A program made the position numbers and the translations under genes. The notes beneath the pieces are model-generated. The model was not told the origin of the DNA. It searched no databases and was given only the letters and a program-made list of their open reading frames with translations. Shown here in pieces: positions 53,261 through 61,073 of a DNA stretch of 64,000 nt. Positions within the stretch are counted from its first letter, which is position 1, and each line of letters opens with the position of its first letter. This stretch comes from Rubrobacter indicoceani (GTDB lineage Bacteria; Actinomycetota; Rubrobacteria; Rubrobacterales; Rubrobacteraceae): positions 2,356,001 to 2,420,000 of the forward strand of contig NZ_CP031115.1 in the NCBI RefSeq assembly GCF_003568865.1, read 5' to 3'.

Positions 53261-54556
53261 GTGAGGCGGATCAGGGATGAAATCTGGGGGGATATTCCGG
53301 TCAACCGGGCGATGCGTGCCCTGCTCGAAACAGAGGCCATGCAGCGGCTCAAGGGCATGAGGAAGCTCGGTTTCGTCTCCGGCTCGTTCCCCTCGGCGAA
53401 GCACTCGAGGCTGGATCACGCCCTCGGCGTCTACTACCTCACCGGGATGACGCTGAAGAGGATTACGGACTCCGGCGCATATCTCGAAGAACACGAGGTT
53501 CAGGGTGCGCTCGCCGCCGCGCTGCTGCTCGATGTGGGGCGCTACCCCTACGCGGAGGCCGTGGAGAACATCGCCCTGCCGGAGGTTATCGGTCAGAAAG
53601 AACTCAGCCGCCGCTGGATAGAGGACTCCGAAGTCGCAAGGGTCCTGACGGGCGAGTGGAATCTCGAGCCTCATAACGTCCTGAGGCTCGTCGCCCGCGA
53701 GAACGACCTCCCGATAGCCCTCACCCCCACCGAACACCTTACCCGGGATATTCTTTTCGGCTCCCTCGACGTACATACGCTCGACTCGCTGGTTCGGGAT
53801 GCAAAGGGCGCAAAGGCGTCGTTTGCCCTGGTGAACGCCGAAGGTCTTATGGAGAACCTGCGCGTCGTAGGTCAGGGGAACCGCGCGCTGCTCGCGGTGG
53901 ACGAGGACGGAGCCGGGGCTCTGCAGTCTTACTTCTTCTCCCGCTACCTCATGGACTACAACGTCTACGGCCACCACGCCCTGCGCATCCCGCACACCAT
54001 GTTCGCCCGGGCGGTACAGGACTGTATCCAGGACGAAATATTCGCCTTCGACCAGCTCACCGAGAAAGACGACGCCGAAGCCTTCACCTTTGTCCAGGAA
54101 TCCGCCCCGCACGAGAGCGCGTCCGCCATCCTGACCCGACGGCTATCCGAACGCCGGCCCTACCTGAGAGCCCTGGAGATAGACCCCCGGCACCACAGCT
54201 ACACCTCCCTGATCCGACTCAAAGCCGACGCCTCCTGGCGCCGACGCGTCGAGGAGGCCTGGTCCCGCTACCTGACCCGCTACAGAAAAGGCGTCGCCGG
54301 CTCCTTCGACATCCTTATAGACATACCGAACCCCCCGAGACCGGACGTGAGCCTGCGCTACATCCGCCGCATGCCCCTCCCCGGAGAACGCAACCTCACC
54401 GACTGGGAAGGTCTCTCCGGCATAAACGGGGCTCTAAACGAAGAACTCGCCCTGCCGCTGCACAGGATCCGGATAACGACGGCCAGCCAGGACCTCGCAA
54501 ACTCCGTCCGCCGACACGCCGAAGAACTCTTCACCATTGCAAAGGAAGTCGGCTGA
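53261..54556 (+). CDS. HD-superfamily protein with a degenerate metal site
   Basis: 431 residues, built like dGTPase/SAMHD1-type HD proteins: IWGDIPVNRAMRALLETEAM, KHSRLDHALGVYYLTGMTLK, then LLLDVGRYPYAEAVENIALP where active enzymes have LLHDxGHxPFSHxxE. The HD His, the following His and the SH are replaced by Leu, Arg and Glu, so catalysis is probably lost and a binding or regulatory role is more likely. TSLIRLKADASWRRRVEEAW lies in the C-terminal half. The start is GTG at 53261. tRNA-Lys follows about 200 bases later. Confidence 0.8.
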   Translation: MRRIRDEIWGDIPVNRAMRALLETEAMQRLKGMRKLGFVSGSFPSAKHSRLDHALGVYYLTGMTLKRITDSGAYLEEHEVQGALAAALLLDVGRYPYAEAVENIALPEVIGQKELSRRWIEDSEVARVLTGEWNLEPHNVLRLVARENDLPIALTPTEHLTRDILFGSLDVHTLDSLVRDAKGAKASFALVNAEGLMENLRVVGQGNRALLAVDEDGAGALQSYFFSRYLMDYNVYGHHALRIPHTMFARAVQDCIQDEIFAFDQLTEKDDAEAFTFVQESAPHESASAILTRRLSERRPYLRALEIDPRHHSYTSLIRLKADASWRRRVEEAWSRYLTRYRKGVAGSFDILIDIPNPPRPDVSLRYIRRMPLPGERNLTDWEGLSGINGALNEELALPLHRIRITTASQDLANSVRRHAEELFTIAKEVG

Positions 54557-54743
54557 ACGAAACCTGTCCCGGACCGTGAAAAAGGCCGGTGTTCGTGAGG
54601 ATGGTTCCTCTCCCGGCCCTTTGCGACCTTCAGAAGAGGCCGCCGGAAATGTAAGACCATCATACACCCCGCACCATACCAAACGCAAGTGCCGGGCCTC
54701 GCAAAGTTCCTCCCGAACCGGTAGAAAGAACCGCCGGGCAGTG

Positions 54744-54749
54744 TATAAT
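54744..54749 (+). promoter_or_regulatory. TATAAT -10 of tRNA-Lys
   Basis: A perfect TATAAT ends 14 bases before the tRNA 5' end, giving a short 5' leader of about 7-8 bases. The -35 (TAGAAA-like) is weak. Confidence 0.6.
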
Positions 54750-54763
54750 CCACACCGTTCTAC

Positions 54764-54836
54764 GGGCCGCTAGCTCAACTGGCAGAGCAAGAGACTCTTA
54801 ATCTCTGGGTTCCAGGTTCGAGTCCTGGGCGGCTCA
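54764..54836 (+). tRNA. tRNA-Lys (anticodon CTT)
   Basis: Cloverleaf read by eye: acceptor GGGCCGC/GCGGCTC, D-loop AGCTCAACTGGCAGAGC, anticodon stem GAGAC/ATCTC region with loop CTCTTAA carrying CTT, variable GGGTT, T-arm CCAGG-TTCGAGT-CCTGG, discriminator A. CCA is not encoded. A T-rich tail (CTTTTTCTTTC) right after the gene may terminate it. Confidence 0.93.
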
Positions 54837-54976
54837 CTTTTTCTTTCTCGGACGGATTTCTTCTCAGGGTATTGTGGTTGGATCTCCGGTGACCTCCGTG
54901 GCTACACCGAATCCGTTCGGCCTTCTTTCCGAAAAGCAACACAGAACAGGGCCGTGAAAGGCTTTAAGCGTAGAAA

Positions 54977-55006
54977 GACGGGGGGAGTGCAGGCTCTCCC
55001 CCCGTC
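54977..55006 (-). terminator. Intrinsic terminator of the Met-rich protein gene
   Basis: GACGGGGGGAG pairs perfectly with CTCCCCCCGTC (11 bp, 8-base loop). On the minus strand TTTCTACG follows the stem. It lies 45 bases after the stop at 55051. Confidence 0.75.
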
Positions 55007-55050
55007 CCGGACACCCCGGCGAAAGACCGAGGTGTAAAGTTCTCTAGTAC

Positions 55051-55377
55051 TTACCTGCGCCGGATAACGGCGAAGGTCAGGATGCCGGCTCCGAGGAGCA
55101 GAGCAGCAGCCGGCAGAAGAACGGCCGGACCACCGGAGTCGGGGAGGCTACCAGAGCCGGTACCCATGCCCGAGGTGGTTTCCTCCATCATCATCCCGGA
55201 GTCTTCCATCATCATGCCAGAGTCTTCCATCATCATCCCGGAATCCATCATCATGGACTCCTCCATCATCATGCCAGAGTCTTCCATCATCATGGAATCT
55301 TCCTGCGCGAACGCAGCAGGTGCCATCATAAAGACCGCGAGCATCGCGGCGGCTGCCAGCAATATAGCCCTCTTCAT
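55051..55377 (-). CDS. Met-rich repeat surface protein with LPDSGG sorting-like signal
   Basis: 108 residues. A Sec signal peptide (LLAAAAMLAVFMMAPAAFAQ) is followed by an array from residue 29 to 64 holding six MMM clusters separated by E/D/S/G, 18 Met in 36 residues. After a Gly/Ser/Thr spacer come LPDSGG (78-83), a hydrophobic span (AVLLPAAALLLGAGILTFAV) and IRRR, a wall-sorting layout. AGGAGG precedes the ATG at 55377. Such Met clusters could bind Cu(I) or Ag(I), or act as a sacrificial oxidant sink; neither is shown. Sortase E at 14354 may process it. Confidence 0.82.
   Translation of the reverse strand: MKRAILLAAAAMLAVFMMAPAAFAQEDSMMMEDSGMMMEESMMMDSGMMMEDSGMMMEDSGMMMEETTSGMGTGSGSLPDSGGPAVLLPAAALLLGAGILTFAVIRRR
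55186..55296. repeat. 18-21 bp tandem repeats coding the MMM clusters
   Basis: TCCATCATCAT followed by CCCGGAGTCT or GCCAGAGTCT recurs six times in phase with the reading frame. In-frame units allow slippage to change the number of Met clusters without breaking the gene. Confidence 0.75.
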
Positions 55378-55556
55378 ACAGTCCCTCCTTAGGGTTTCTT
55401 TCGTTTTGCGCGGCCTGCATCTCTTCTCTTCTGAGAAGTTGCCTGTAGTCTACAGCTTCCACAACCCGAAGTCGCTATTATCTTAATATTTTTTAAGAAA
55501 TTTAACGATAAAAACGCAATTTCGTCGCAATTTCGGTAGGCTGCCGGACCGGTCGG

Positions 55557-55641
55557 CGGGGGCGGTAGGATTCGAACCTACGGGCGTTTTACGGCCTCTG
55601 GTTTTCAAGACCAGCGCATTCGTCCGCTCTGCCACGCCCCC
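55557..55641 (-). tRNA. tRNA-Ser (anticodon TGA)
   Basis: Minus-strand class II tRNA of 85 bases: acceptor GGGGGCG/CGCCCCC, D-arm GTGGCAGAGCGGACGAATGC, anticodon stem CTGGT/ACCAG with loop CTTGAAA carrying TGA, a long variable arm (GGCCGTAAAACGCC), T-arm GTAGG-TTCGAAT-CCTAC, discriminator G. CCA is not encoded. Confidence 0.92.
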
Positions 55642-55659
55642 GCGCACCCTGCTCGTCCA

Positions 55660-56298
55660 TTATACGGTGGATGAGGGACAGATGTCGTTGAGCAGGCAGG
55701 TCCGGCAGAGGGGTTTGCGCGCCTTGCAGACGTTTCTGCCGTGAAAGATGAGCAGGTGCGCAAAGAGAGTGCGGTCTCGCTCGGGGACAAGCGGGATGAG
55801 GTCGCGCTCGACCTTTACCGGGTCGGACTCCTCCGTAAAGCCGAGGCGGTTCGAGAGGCGCTTGACGTGGGTGTCGACGACCACGCCCTCGTTTACGCCA
55901 AAGACGTTGCCGAGGATCACGTTCGCCGTTTTCCGCCCGACGCCGGGCAGCGCGACAAGCTCCTGCATCGTGCGCGGGACCTTGCCGTCGTGGTCTCTGA
56001 TGAGCGCTTCGGACATCCCCCGGATAGACCTTGCCTTGTTTCGGAAAAAACCCGTCGGGCGGATGTCCTCTTCGAGTTCCTCCGGCGGAGCAGCGGCGTA
56101 ATCCTCCGGGGAGCGGTACTTCGCGAAGAGATTCCCCGTCACCTGATTTACCCGCACGTCCGTGCACTGGGCGGAGAGGATCACCGCCACGAGCAGTTCG
56201 AGCGGACTCGAGTAGGTCAGTTCCGTCTCGGCATTCGGGTACTCGCCTTTGAGCCGTTCGAGAACGGTTTGCATCGAGGCTGCTCCGGTGGTCGTCAT
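55660..56298 (-). CDS. nth: Endonuclease III (DNA glycosylase/AP lyase)
   Basis: A 212-residue HhH-GPD enzyme that removes oxidised pyrimidines. LLVAVILSAQCTDVRVNQVT, the HhH LVALPGVGRKTANVIL with the catalytic Lys, VVDTHVKRLSNRLG with the catalytic Asp, and the 4Fe-4S motif C-x6-C-x2-C-x5-C (CKARKPLCRTCLLNDIC) are all present. TATAAT at 56306-56311 ends 7 bases before the ATG at 56298, so the mRNA is probably leaderless and the longer frame to 56427 is not used. Confidence 0.93.
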   Translation of the reverse strand: MTTTGAASMQTVLERLKGEYPNAETELTYSSPLELLVAVILSAQCTDVRVNQVTGNLFAKYRSPEDYAAAPPEELEEDIRPTGFFRNKARSIRGMSEALIRDHDGKVPRTMQELVALPGVGRKTANVILGNVFGVNEGVVVDTHVKRLSNRLGFTEESDPVKVERDLIPLVPERDRTLFAHLLIFHGRNVCKARKPLCRTCLLNDICPSSTV

Positions 56299-56718
56299 AG
56301 AGGTGATTATAGCGAGGCCGCCACGACATCCACGAAGTCCCCGCTTGTAGAAGATCACCCATTCAGGTGATGCGCTTGGCCGAGGCCGGTGGCAGCATTG
56401 GGAGGGATCACCACTGAACGGGATCACCAGATAAGGAAGTCGGTCATGATAATCCCCGGTTCGCGGACGTCGCTCAACTTCAATCGTCGGTGGGAAGCAA
56501 ACGTCCGGCTCGCGCGGGACGGCGAGGCGTCCGCCAGGCGTCCCCGCAGTAACCGACTTGCCAGCCGTCTGACAAGGCTTCTCGGAGGCCCGGTCGAATC
56601 AGCCGAAAAGCTTCTGACCCCGGATCCACCCGCTCGGGACGTCGTTGATCCGGGCAAAGCTTGATTCATCCTTCGGGGATCTGTTTTCGGGGGCGGGCCG
56701 ATGCCTCGCGCTTCTTCT
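56299..56718. other. 420-base region with GATCACC repeats and no clear gene
   Basis: It contains ATCACC-CATTCA-GGTGAT (56354-56371), an inverted repeat, and GGGATCACCA twice with a 16-base period (56404-56413 and 56420-56429). Short open frames exist on both strands but are Arg/Ser-rich and unlike proteins. The repeats could be a regulator-binding array upstream of nth. Confidence 0.35.
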
Positions 56719-57522
56719 CTACTTGATAGCCAGACCGAAGGTTACGGGGGCTTTCGGGCCGTGCAGCGGTCTTGTTTCGCGGTCGCAGACGACCCGCCAG
56801 AGCGCGGGCCCGCGCCTCAGAAGTCCCCCGAACGCACCGTTTCGCTCCACATCGTCGGCGAGGATGATGCCGCCGGGGTTCAGGCACGGCCAGACCTCCC
56901 GGAACTCCCGGCGCATGTTCCGGGCCGTATGGAGGCTGTCGTGGAGAAAGAGGTCCACCGATCCGAGCTCCTTCAGGAGCGGGCCGAGCACCCTGCGGCT
57001 GGAACCGGGATGGAGCGTCCAGCGTCGGCGCAGTTCGCCCGGGACAGCTATCCCCCGGAACCGCTTCATCCGACGACCGGGCGGAGCAAGGTCTATGCTG
57101 TGGAGTTCGCCGGAGCCGTTTACCTCCATCGCCCGCAGGACCAGCGCCGACGAAACGCCGTAAGCGACCCCGGTCTCGACCGCGATGCGGGGTTTCGCCA
57201 GCCGGCAGACAAGGTAACAGCACCTCGCAAGAACGGAATCCGCGGCCCAGACCCGCCGAAAGGGGTCCACGGGCCGGATCTCATCCAGCAGCGATCGCAC
57301 GTGCTCCTCGGTCTCAAGAAGCGCCGGTTCCGCAAGTATCCCGGCTACGTCTTCAGCCGGGGAAAGGTCTGAGAGGTCGCGGACAAGCTCCCCCCAGAGA
57401 ACAGAGTCGTAGTCTACCCGCCGGGAGACGAACCGCTGTAGAAGGGTGTCAAACGCGCCAAGCCCGAAGTCCAGAGCATCCGGCACCGCGCCCACCCCGT
57501 GGTACGGGTTCGGGGTCTTCAC
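56719..57522 (-). CDS. Class I SAM-dependent methyltransferase
   Basis: A 267-residue protein. The SAM-binding Rossmann core starts with RIAVETGVAYGVSSALVLRA, followed by GELHSIDLAPPG, VDLFLHDSLHT and GGIILADDVERN, as in the Methyltransf_24 group acting on small molecules or sugars. The N-terminal about 100 residues are helical. The GTG at 57522 follows GAGGGG. The substrate is unknown. It is divergent from the gene at 57667. Confidence 0.85.
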   Translation of the reverse strand: MKTPNPYHGVGAVPDALDFGLGAFDTLLQRFVSRRVDYDSVLWGELVRDLSDLSPAEDVAGILAEPALLETEEHVRSLLDEIRPVDPFRRVWAADSVLARCCYLVCRLAKPRIAVETGVAYGVSSALVLRAMEVNGSGELHSIDLAPPGRRMKRFRGIAVPGELRRRWTLHPGSSRRVLGPLLKELGSVDLFLHDSLHTARNMRREFREVWPCLNPGGIILADDVERNGAFGGLLRRGPALWRVVCDRETRPLHGPKAPVTFGLAIK

Positions 57523-57666
57523 GGGACACCCCTCACCCGGGGCTTTTCGAAGAGGCGGTCATGGCAGGTGAGTTTAGCGCGGCAGGTCGGTTACCGGCCC
57601 CGGCAAACGCCCCGCAGGGTTTATAATCAGGGTTCAGTCTACGAAAGCTAGGGAAGGTTTCCCAGA

Positions 57667-58329
57667 ATGAAGTGGCTCAACGTCTACGGTCTGCCCCGAC
57701 TCCCGCTCCTGCTCGCGAAGTGGGCCATGAAACTCGGGCTTCCCGGTCCGACCTGGTACAAGTGGAAGGCGGCGAGCGCCGGAACGGGGGTCATACTCGA
57801 TGAGATGATCCGGGCCGCCGACGACCTCGGCTACGACGGCCAGCGGGTGGGCAAGCTCGCCATGAGCCGCATCGGGGAAAAGCAGGGCTCGGACCTGCGC
57901 GAACAGCTCGGCGCGACCACGATGAAGGACACCGTAGACGTCGTTATGCTCGCCAACCGCTTCTTCGACATCGAAATAACGCTCACCGAGCAGGCCGACG
58001 GGACCTACACCATCAACGCCGACCGATGCCCCTGGTTTGGCGGGATGGGCAAGGATGGCGTCCCCGGCTGGGACGCAAAGCCGTGCAGCGCGTTCTCGAC
58101 CTACGAGAAGGCGATGGTCGAGGCAATCAACCCGAACGTCAAGCTCTCCTACACCGAGAAGCGCACGAGCGGCGGCCACACCTGCCGGGGCGTCTACAAG
58201 TACCGCGACGAGGAACTCGGCGACGGCCCGCAGGGGGGCGTTCAGCCCGAGATGGTCTCGCTCGGCAAGAAGCCGCTCCGCACCGAAGCCGAGAAAGCCC
58301 TTCAGGGGAGCGGCAAAAAGGCCGGTTAG
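57667..58329 (+). CDS. L-2-amino-thiazoline-4-carboxylate hydrolase-like protein
   Basis: A 220-residue protein. After basic and hydrophobic N-terminal helices it has INADRCPWFGG, KPCSAFSTYEKAMVEAINPN, VKLSYTEKRTSGG and HTCRGVYKYRDEEL; Cys and Tyr spacing matches the ATC-hydrolase-like family, in which many members lack a proven substrate. GGGAAGG precedes the ATG and TATAAT near 57620 is a good -10. It ends just before a convergent membrane-protein gene. Confidence 0.68.
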   Translation: MKWLNVYGLPRLPLLLAKWAMKLGLPGPTWYKWKAASAGTGVILDEMIRAADDLGYDGQRVGKLAMSRIGEKQGSDLREQLGATTMKDTVDVVMLANRFFDIEITLTEQADGTYTINADRCPWFGGMGKDGVPGWDAKPCSAFSTYEKAMVEAINPNVKLSYTEKRTSGGHTCRGVYKYRDEELGDGPQGGVQPEMVSLGKKPLRTEAEKALQGSGKKAG

Positions 58330-58347
58330 CTCCGGTCCCCGGCGCTC

Positions 58348-58770
58348 TTACCCATCGTCTCCGGCGGGGAGCTTCACCTTCGGGCGGCGCACGAAGATCC
58401 GGGCCACCTCCGAGAGGCAGAGAACGAAGACCAGCAGCGCAAGGGTGCCGAGGATCGGGGCCGCCGCGATCGGCAGGGCCGAGACCGACTCAAGAAAGCG
58501 GTCTCCGGCGGTGGTGTTCGCCCCGTAGCCGCCCGGTCCGGCGACGTTCCCCGGCGCGGGCCGCAGAAACAACGCATCCAGAAGCCAGAGCATAAGCACG
58601 GTGACAAGGACTATGCCCGAGGCGATGGCCGACTGAAGTCCGACGACGCGCCACCTTCTGAGGCTGCTCCGGCCCTGAAAGGTCCGCACAAGCTCGGTGG
58701 CGAGCATCAGGAACGCCGAGAGGACAAAGAACAGCCCCCCGAGCCCGATGCCCGGTATCCCGGCGTGCAT
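58348..58770 (-). CDS. Small membrane protein coupled to the glycosyltransferase
   Basis: 140 residues, not recognised. Three predicted spans: LGGLFFVLSAFLMLATELVR, AIASGIVLVTVLMLWLLDAL and PILGTLALLVFVLCLSEVAR, with an outside loop containing GPGGYGANTTAGD. The ATG is 1 base after the glycosyltransferase stop, and GAAGGGAC lies within that gene's end, so translation is coupled. It is probably a partner subunit of polysaccharide export or synthesis. Confidence 0.7.
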   Translation of the reverse strand: MHAGIPGIGLGGLFFVLSAFLMLATELVRTFQGRSSLRRWRVVGLQSAIASGIVLVTVLMLWLLDALFLRPAPGNVAGPGGYGANTTAGDRFLESVSALPIAAAPILGTLALLVFVLCLSEVARIFVRRPKVKLPAGDDG

Positions 58771-58771
58771 C

Positions 58772-59839
58772 TCAGTGTCCCTTCTCGTAGACCGAGAGCG
58801 AGCGTTTCAGCAGCAGCTCCAGGACGATGGCCTTGAACATGATGGCCGAGTTGACGAGCCGCAGCACGAAAAAGGCCGGGTAGCTCAGCAGGGCGCGCCC
58901 GACCTCCCCGCGCTTCGCCGCCCCGACAAGGACCGGGACAAGCACCGCCGGGGCGTCTATGACGTAGCCGATCAGGAACAGAGGGCTGACGAAGACCGCG
59001 AGTAGCGGCAGGAGCAGAAAGTACACGAGCGGCGCGAGCGCGGCATCCCAGAAAGCGACGGCGACGACGGACCTCAGATAACCGACGTGGACTATCCCCC
59101 GCCAGTGGAGCCGCAGGTTCTGCACGAAACCGTGCGACCAGCGTCTGAGCTGCTTTCGCATGAAGCCGAAGTCCTGCGGTTCCAGAGGATAGCAGAGCGC
59201 CTCCGGGACGAAGCGCACCCCGTACCCGGCCTGATAGAAGGTCCAGGTCAGGTCCATGTCCTCGGCCATCGTGCGCCCCGACCAGCCGCCGCACCCCCTC
59301 AGCAACTCCGTCCGGTAGGCCGAGAAGCAACCCGAGGAGATAACGGGCCTCTGAAAGTAATCCTGGACCTGCTTTATAAACGTGAAGGCGAAGAGGTACT
59401 CGATGTAGCGGCCTCGTTCCCAGAGGGTCCTTACGCGCCGGGGGAGCACAAAACCGCAGGCCGCCGCCGTGTTCCTGTCCTCGGCGAGCGCATCGAGGAG
59501 CAGTTCGAGGCCGTCGGGGGCGAGGATGGTGTCGGCATCTATGGCGGCTACGAACTCCGTCCGCACGAGTCCGAGGACGAAGCTCTGCGCCCCGGCCTTC
59601 GAGCCGGTATTCCCGGGCGGGCGTATAACCGTAACCCCGAGAGAGCGGGCGACCTCCCCGGTGCCATCGGTCGAGCAGTCGTCTACGATCATGATCTCCT
59701 CCGGCGGCGCGCTCTGTCCTTGGAGCGAGCGGATGGTGTCCGCGATGCTCCCGGCCTCGTTGAAAGCCGGAACTATAACGGTCAGGGCGGTTCGCGTTCT
59801 TGAGGCGTTCTCGGTACGCGTGGACTCTGTCGAGATCAA
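58772..59839 (-). CDS. Processive family-2 glycosyltransferase (membrane polysaccharide synthase type)
   Basis: A 355-residue GT-A enzyme. LTVIVPAFNEAGSIADTIRS, IDADTILAPDGLELLL (DxD), the ED motif in AEDMDLTWTFYQAGY and KQLRRWSHGF (Q-x-x-RW) define a processive GT2 similar to PNAG or hyaluronan synthases; three or four membrane spans follow. I take the TTG at 59839 after GGGGGG; a GTG at 59947 would add 36 residues with no family sequence. The product sugar is unknown. Confidence 0.85.
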   Translation of the reverse strand: MISTESTRTENASRTRTALTVIVPAFNEAGSIADTIRSLQGQSAPPEEIMIVDDCSTDGTGEVARSLGVTVIRPPGNTGSKAGAQSFVLGLVRTEFVAAIDADTILAPDGLELLLDALAEDRNTAAACGFVLPRRVRTLWERGRYIEYLFAFTFIKQVQDYFQRPVISSGCFSAYRTELLRGCGGWSGRTMAEDMDLTWTFYQAGYGVRFVPEALCYPLEPQDFGFMRKQLRRWSHGFVQNLRLHWRGIVHVGYLRSVVAVAFWDAALAPLVYFLLLPLLAVFVSPLFLIGYVIDAPAVLVPVLVGAAKRGEVGRALLSYPAFFVLRLVNSAIMFKAIVLELLLKRSLSVYEKGH

Positions 59840-60028
59840 AGCTTGTTCCCCCCAGTGTACTTTCAGACGTCTGGACCCTTCAAAGCCGGGATGAAGACAC
59901 ACCCCCAAGCCATATACTTCGGCCTTTGGGCGGAGAAACTTTAGCACCGGGACCTTCTCATCTCCCGCCTGAAAGCCGTGCTAGACTCACTTTTCGCTGG
60001 ATCTCTTTTATCTTTCGGGAGGCTTTCC

Positions 60029-60640
60029 ATGCCGGACAACACGGAGCGCATCGAGATAAACACCGCTCGCGGGCAGGAGAGGGTTCCGCCCGGACAGTAC
60101 CTCGTCGGGGACCGCTGGCCCGTCCTGACCTACGGCCCGACCCCGGATCCGGACCTTGCGACCTGGACCTTCTCCATGGACGGCCTCGTCGAGAATGCTT
60201 TCCGGGTTACGTGGGATGAGTGGAGGGAGTTCCCGCAGGTCGAGGTAAAGGCCGACATGCACTGCGTTACCTCCTGGAGCAAGCTGGACAACGTCTGGGG
60301 TGGCGTCCCGGCGAAGCATCTGCTCAGCCTTGCAAATCCGAAGCCGGAGGCAGAGTTCTTCAGCGCGTTCTGCGAGGGTGGATACACGACGAACCTGCCC
60401 GTCTCGGAGCTTTACGAGGATGACGTCCTGTTCGCGACGCACCATAACGGAGAGCCGCTTTCGGTGTCGCACGGCTACCCGATGCGGCTCGTCATCCCGC
60501 GCCTGTACGCCTGGAAAAGCGCGAAATGGCTGCGCGGGCTGGAGTTTCTCGCCGAGGACCGCTCGGGCTTCTGGGAGGAGAACGGCTACCACGCCTACGG
60601 CGACCCCTGGAAGGAACAGCGCTACAGCTTCAGCTTCTAG
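60029..60640 (+). CDS. Sulfite-oxidase-type molybdopterin-dependent oxidoreductase (YuiH-like)
   Basis: A 203-residue Oxidored_molyb domain protein. DLATWTFSMDGLVENAFRVT, the Mo-ligand Cys in ADMHCVTSWSKLDNVWGGVP, CEGGYTTNLPVSEL, HGYPMRLVIPRLYAWKSAKW and FWEENGYHAYGDPWKEQRY are diagnostic. It has no Tat signal, so it is probably cytoplasmic, unlike MsrP. CGGGAGG is 7 bases before the ATG; TAGACT near 59990 may be its -10. It requires the cofactor made by MoaD/MoaE at 32.7 kb. Confidence 0.87.
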   Translation: MPDNTERIEINTARGQERVPPGQYLVGDRWPVLTYGPTPDPDLATWTFSMDGLVENAFRVTWDEWREFPQVEVKADMHCVTSWSKLDNVWGGVPAKHLLSLANPKPEAEFFSAFCEGGYTTNLPVSELYEDDVLFATHHNGEPLSVSHGYPMRLVIPRLYAWKSAKWLRGLEFLAEDRSGFWEENGYHAYGDPWKEQRYSFSF

Positions 60641-60666
60641 AATTGGCTTGTCTAAACAGATGGTTT

Positions 60667-61005
60667 CTATAAGCTCTTTTTTCGCTTCTTTTTCAAGCGG
60701 ATCTCAGCTTTTAGCAATGTTTTCGTTTTGGAAGTACCTCGAACCTCTATGCTATTTTGTACAGCTTGTCTTGGAAAATTCAGTAGGTCTCCCAAACGGT
60801 AGCATTCGTGCGTTTCTCTGCTGAGACGTGCTTCGGCAGCTCGCTGTTTGTTCGACTTGTTGAATTTACTTCCGATGCGTCCTAGGCTAACTTCTGTACC
60901 CCAAGCTGCACGCTGCTTTTCCTGCCTAGCTTTCTCTTTTTTGATGTTGTAGACATTTTGTCCCATAGAGATTCTATCGGCAAAAACTACAGACACTTTA
61001 GCCAA
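60667..61005 (-). CDS. Lys/Arg-rich orphan ORF in an AT-rich island
   Basis: 112 residues: TTG start, NVYNIKKEKARQEKQRAAWG, KFNKSNKQRAAEARLSRETH, a C terminus of KAEIRLKKKRKKSL. It is strongly basic with no known domain. The surrounding 60641-61070 is far richer in A/T than either neighbour, and the ORF uses AAA, ACT and TTT codons that the genome avoids. Either an acquired gene or a chance frame in foreign non-coding DNA; no clear ribosome site. Confidence 0.35.
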   Translation of the reverse strand: MAKVSVVFADRISMGQNVYNIKKEKARQEKQRAAWGTEVSLGRIGSKFNKSNKQRAAEARLSRETHECYRLGDLLNFPRQAVQNSIEVRGTSKTKTLLKAEIRLKKKRKKSL

Positions 61006-61073
61006 ACTCTGTTCTTATCGAACGGGAATTTCTACCAATTGAACTCCTGATGAAGAACATCGCTTACTAGCCG

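Noticed and set aside
55186-55296. Possible CRISPR array
   Set aside because: The repeats are contiguous, in frame and without unique spacers; they encode the MMM clusters.
56389-56669. Short open frames on both strands upstream of the methyltransferase end
   Set aside because: Mutual antisense, Arg/Ser/Pro-rich, without ribosome sites or motifs.
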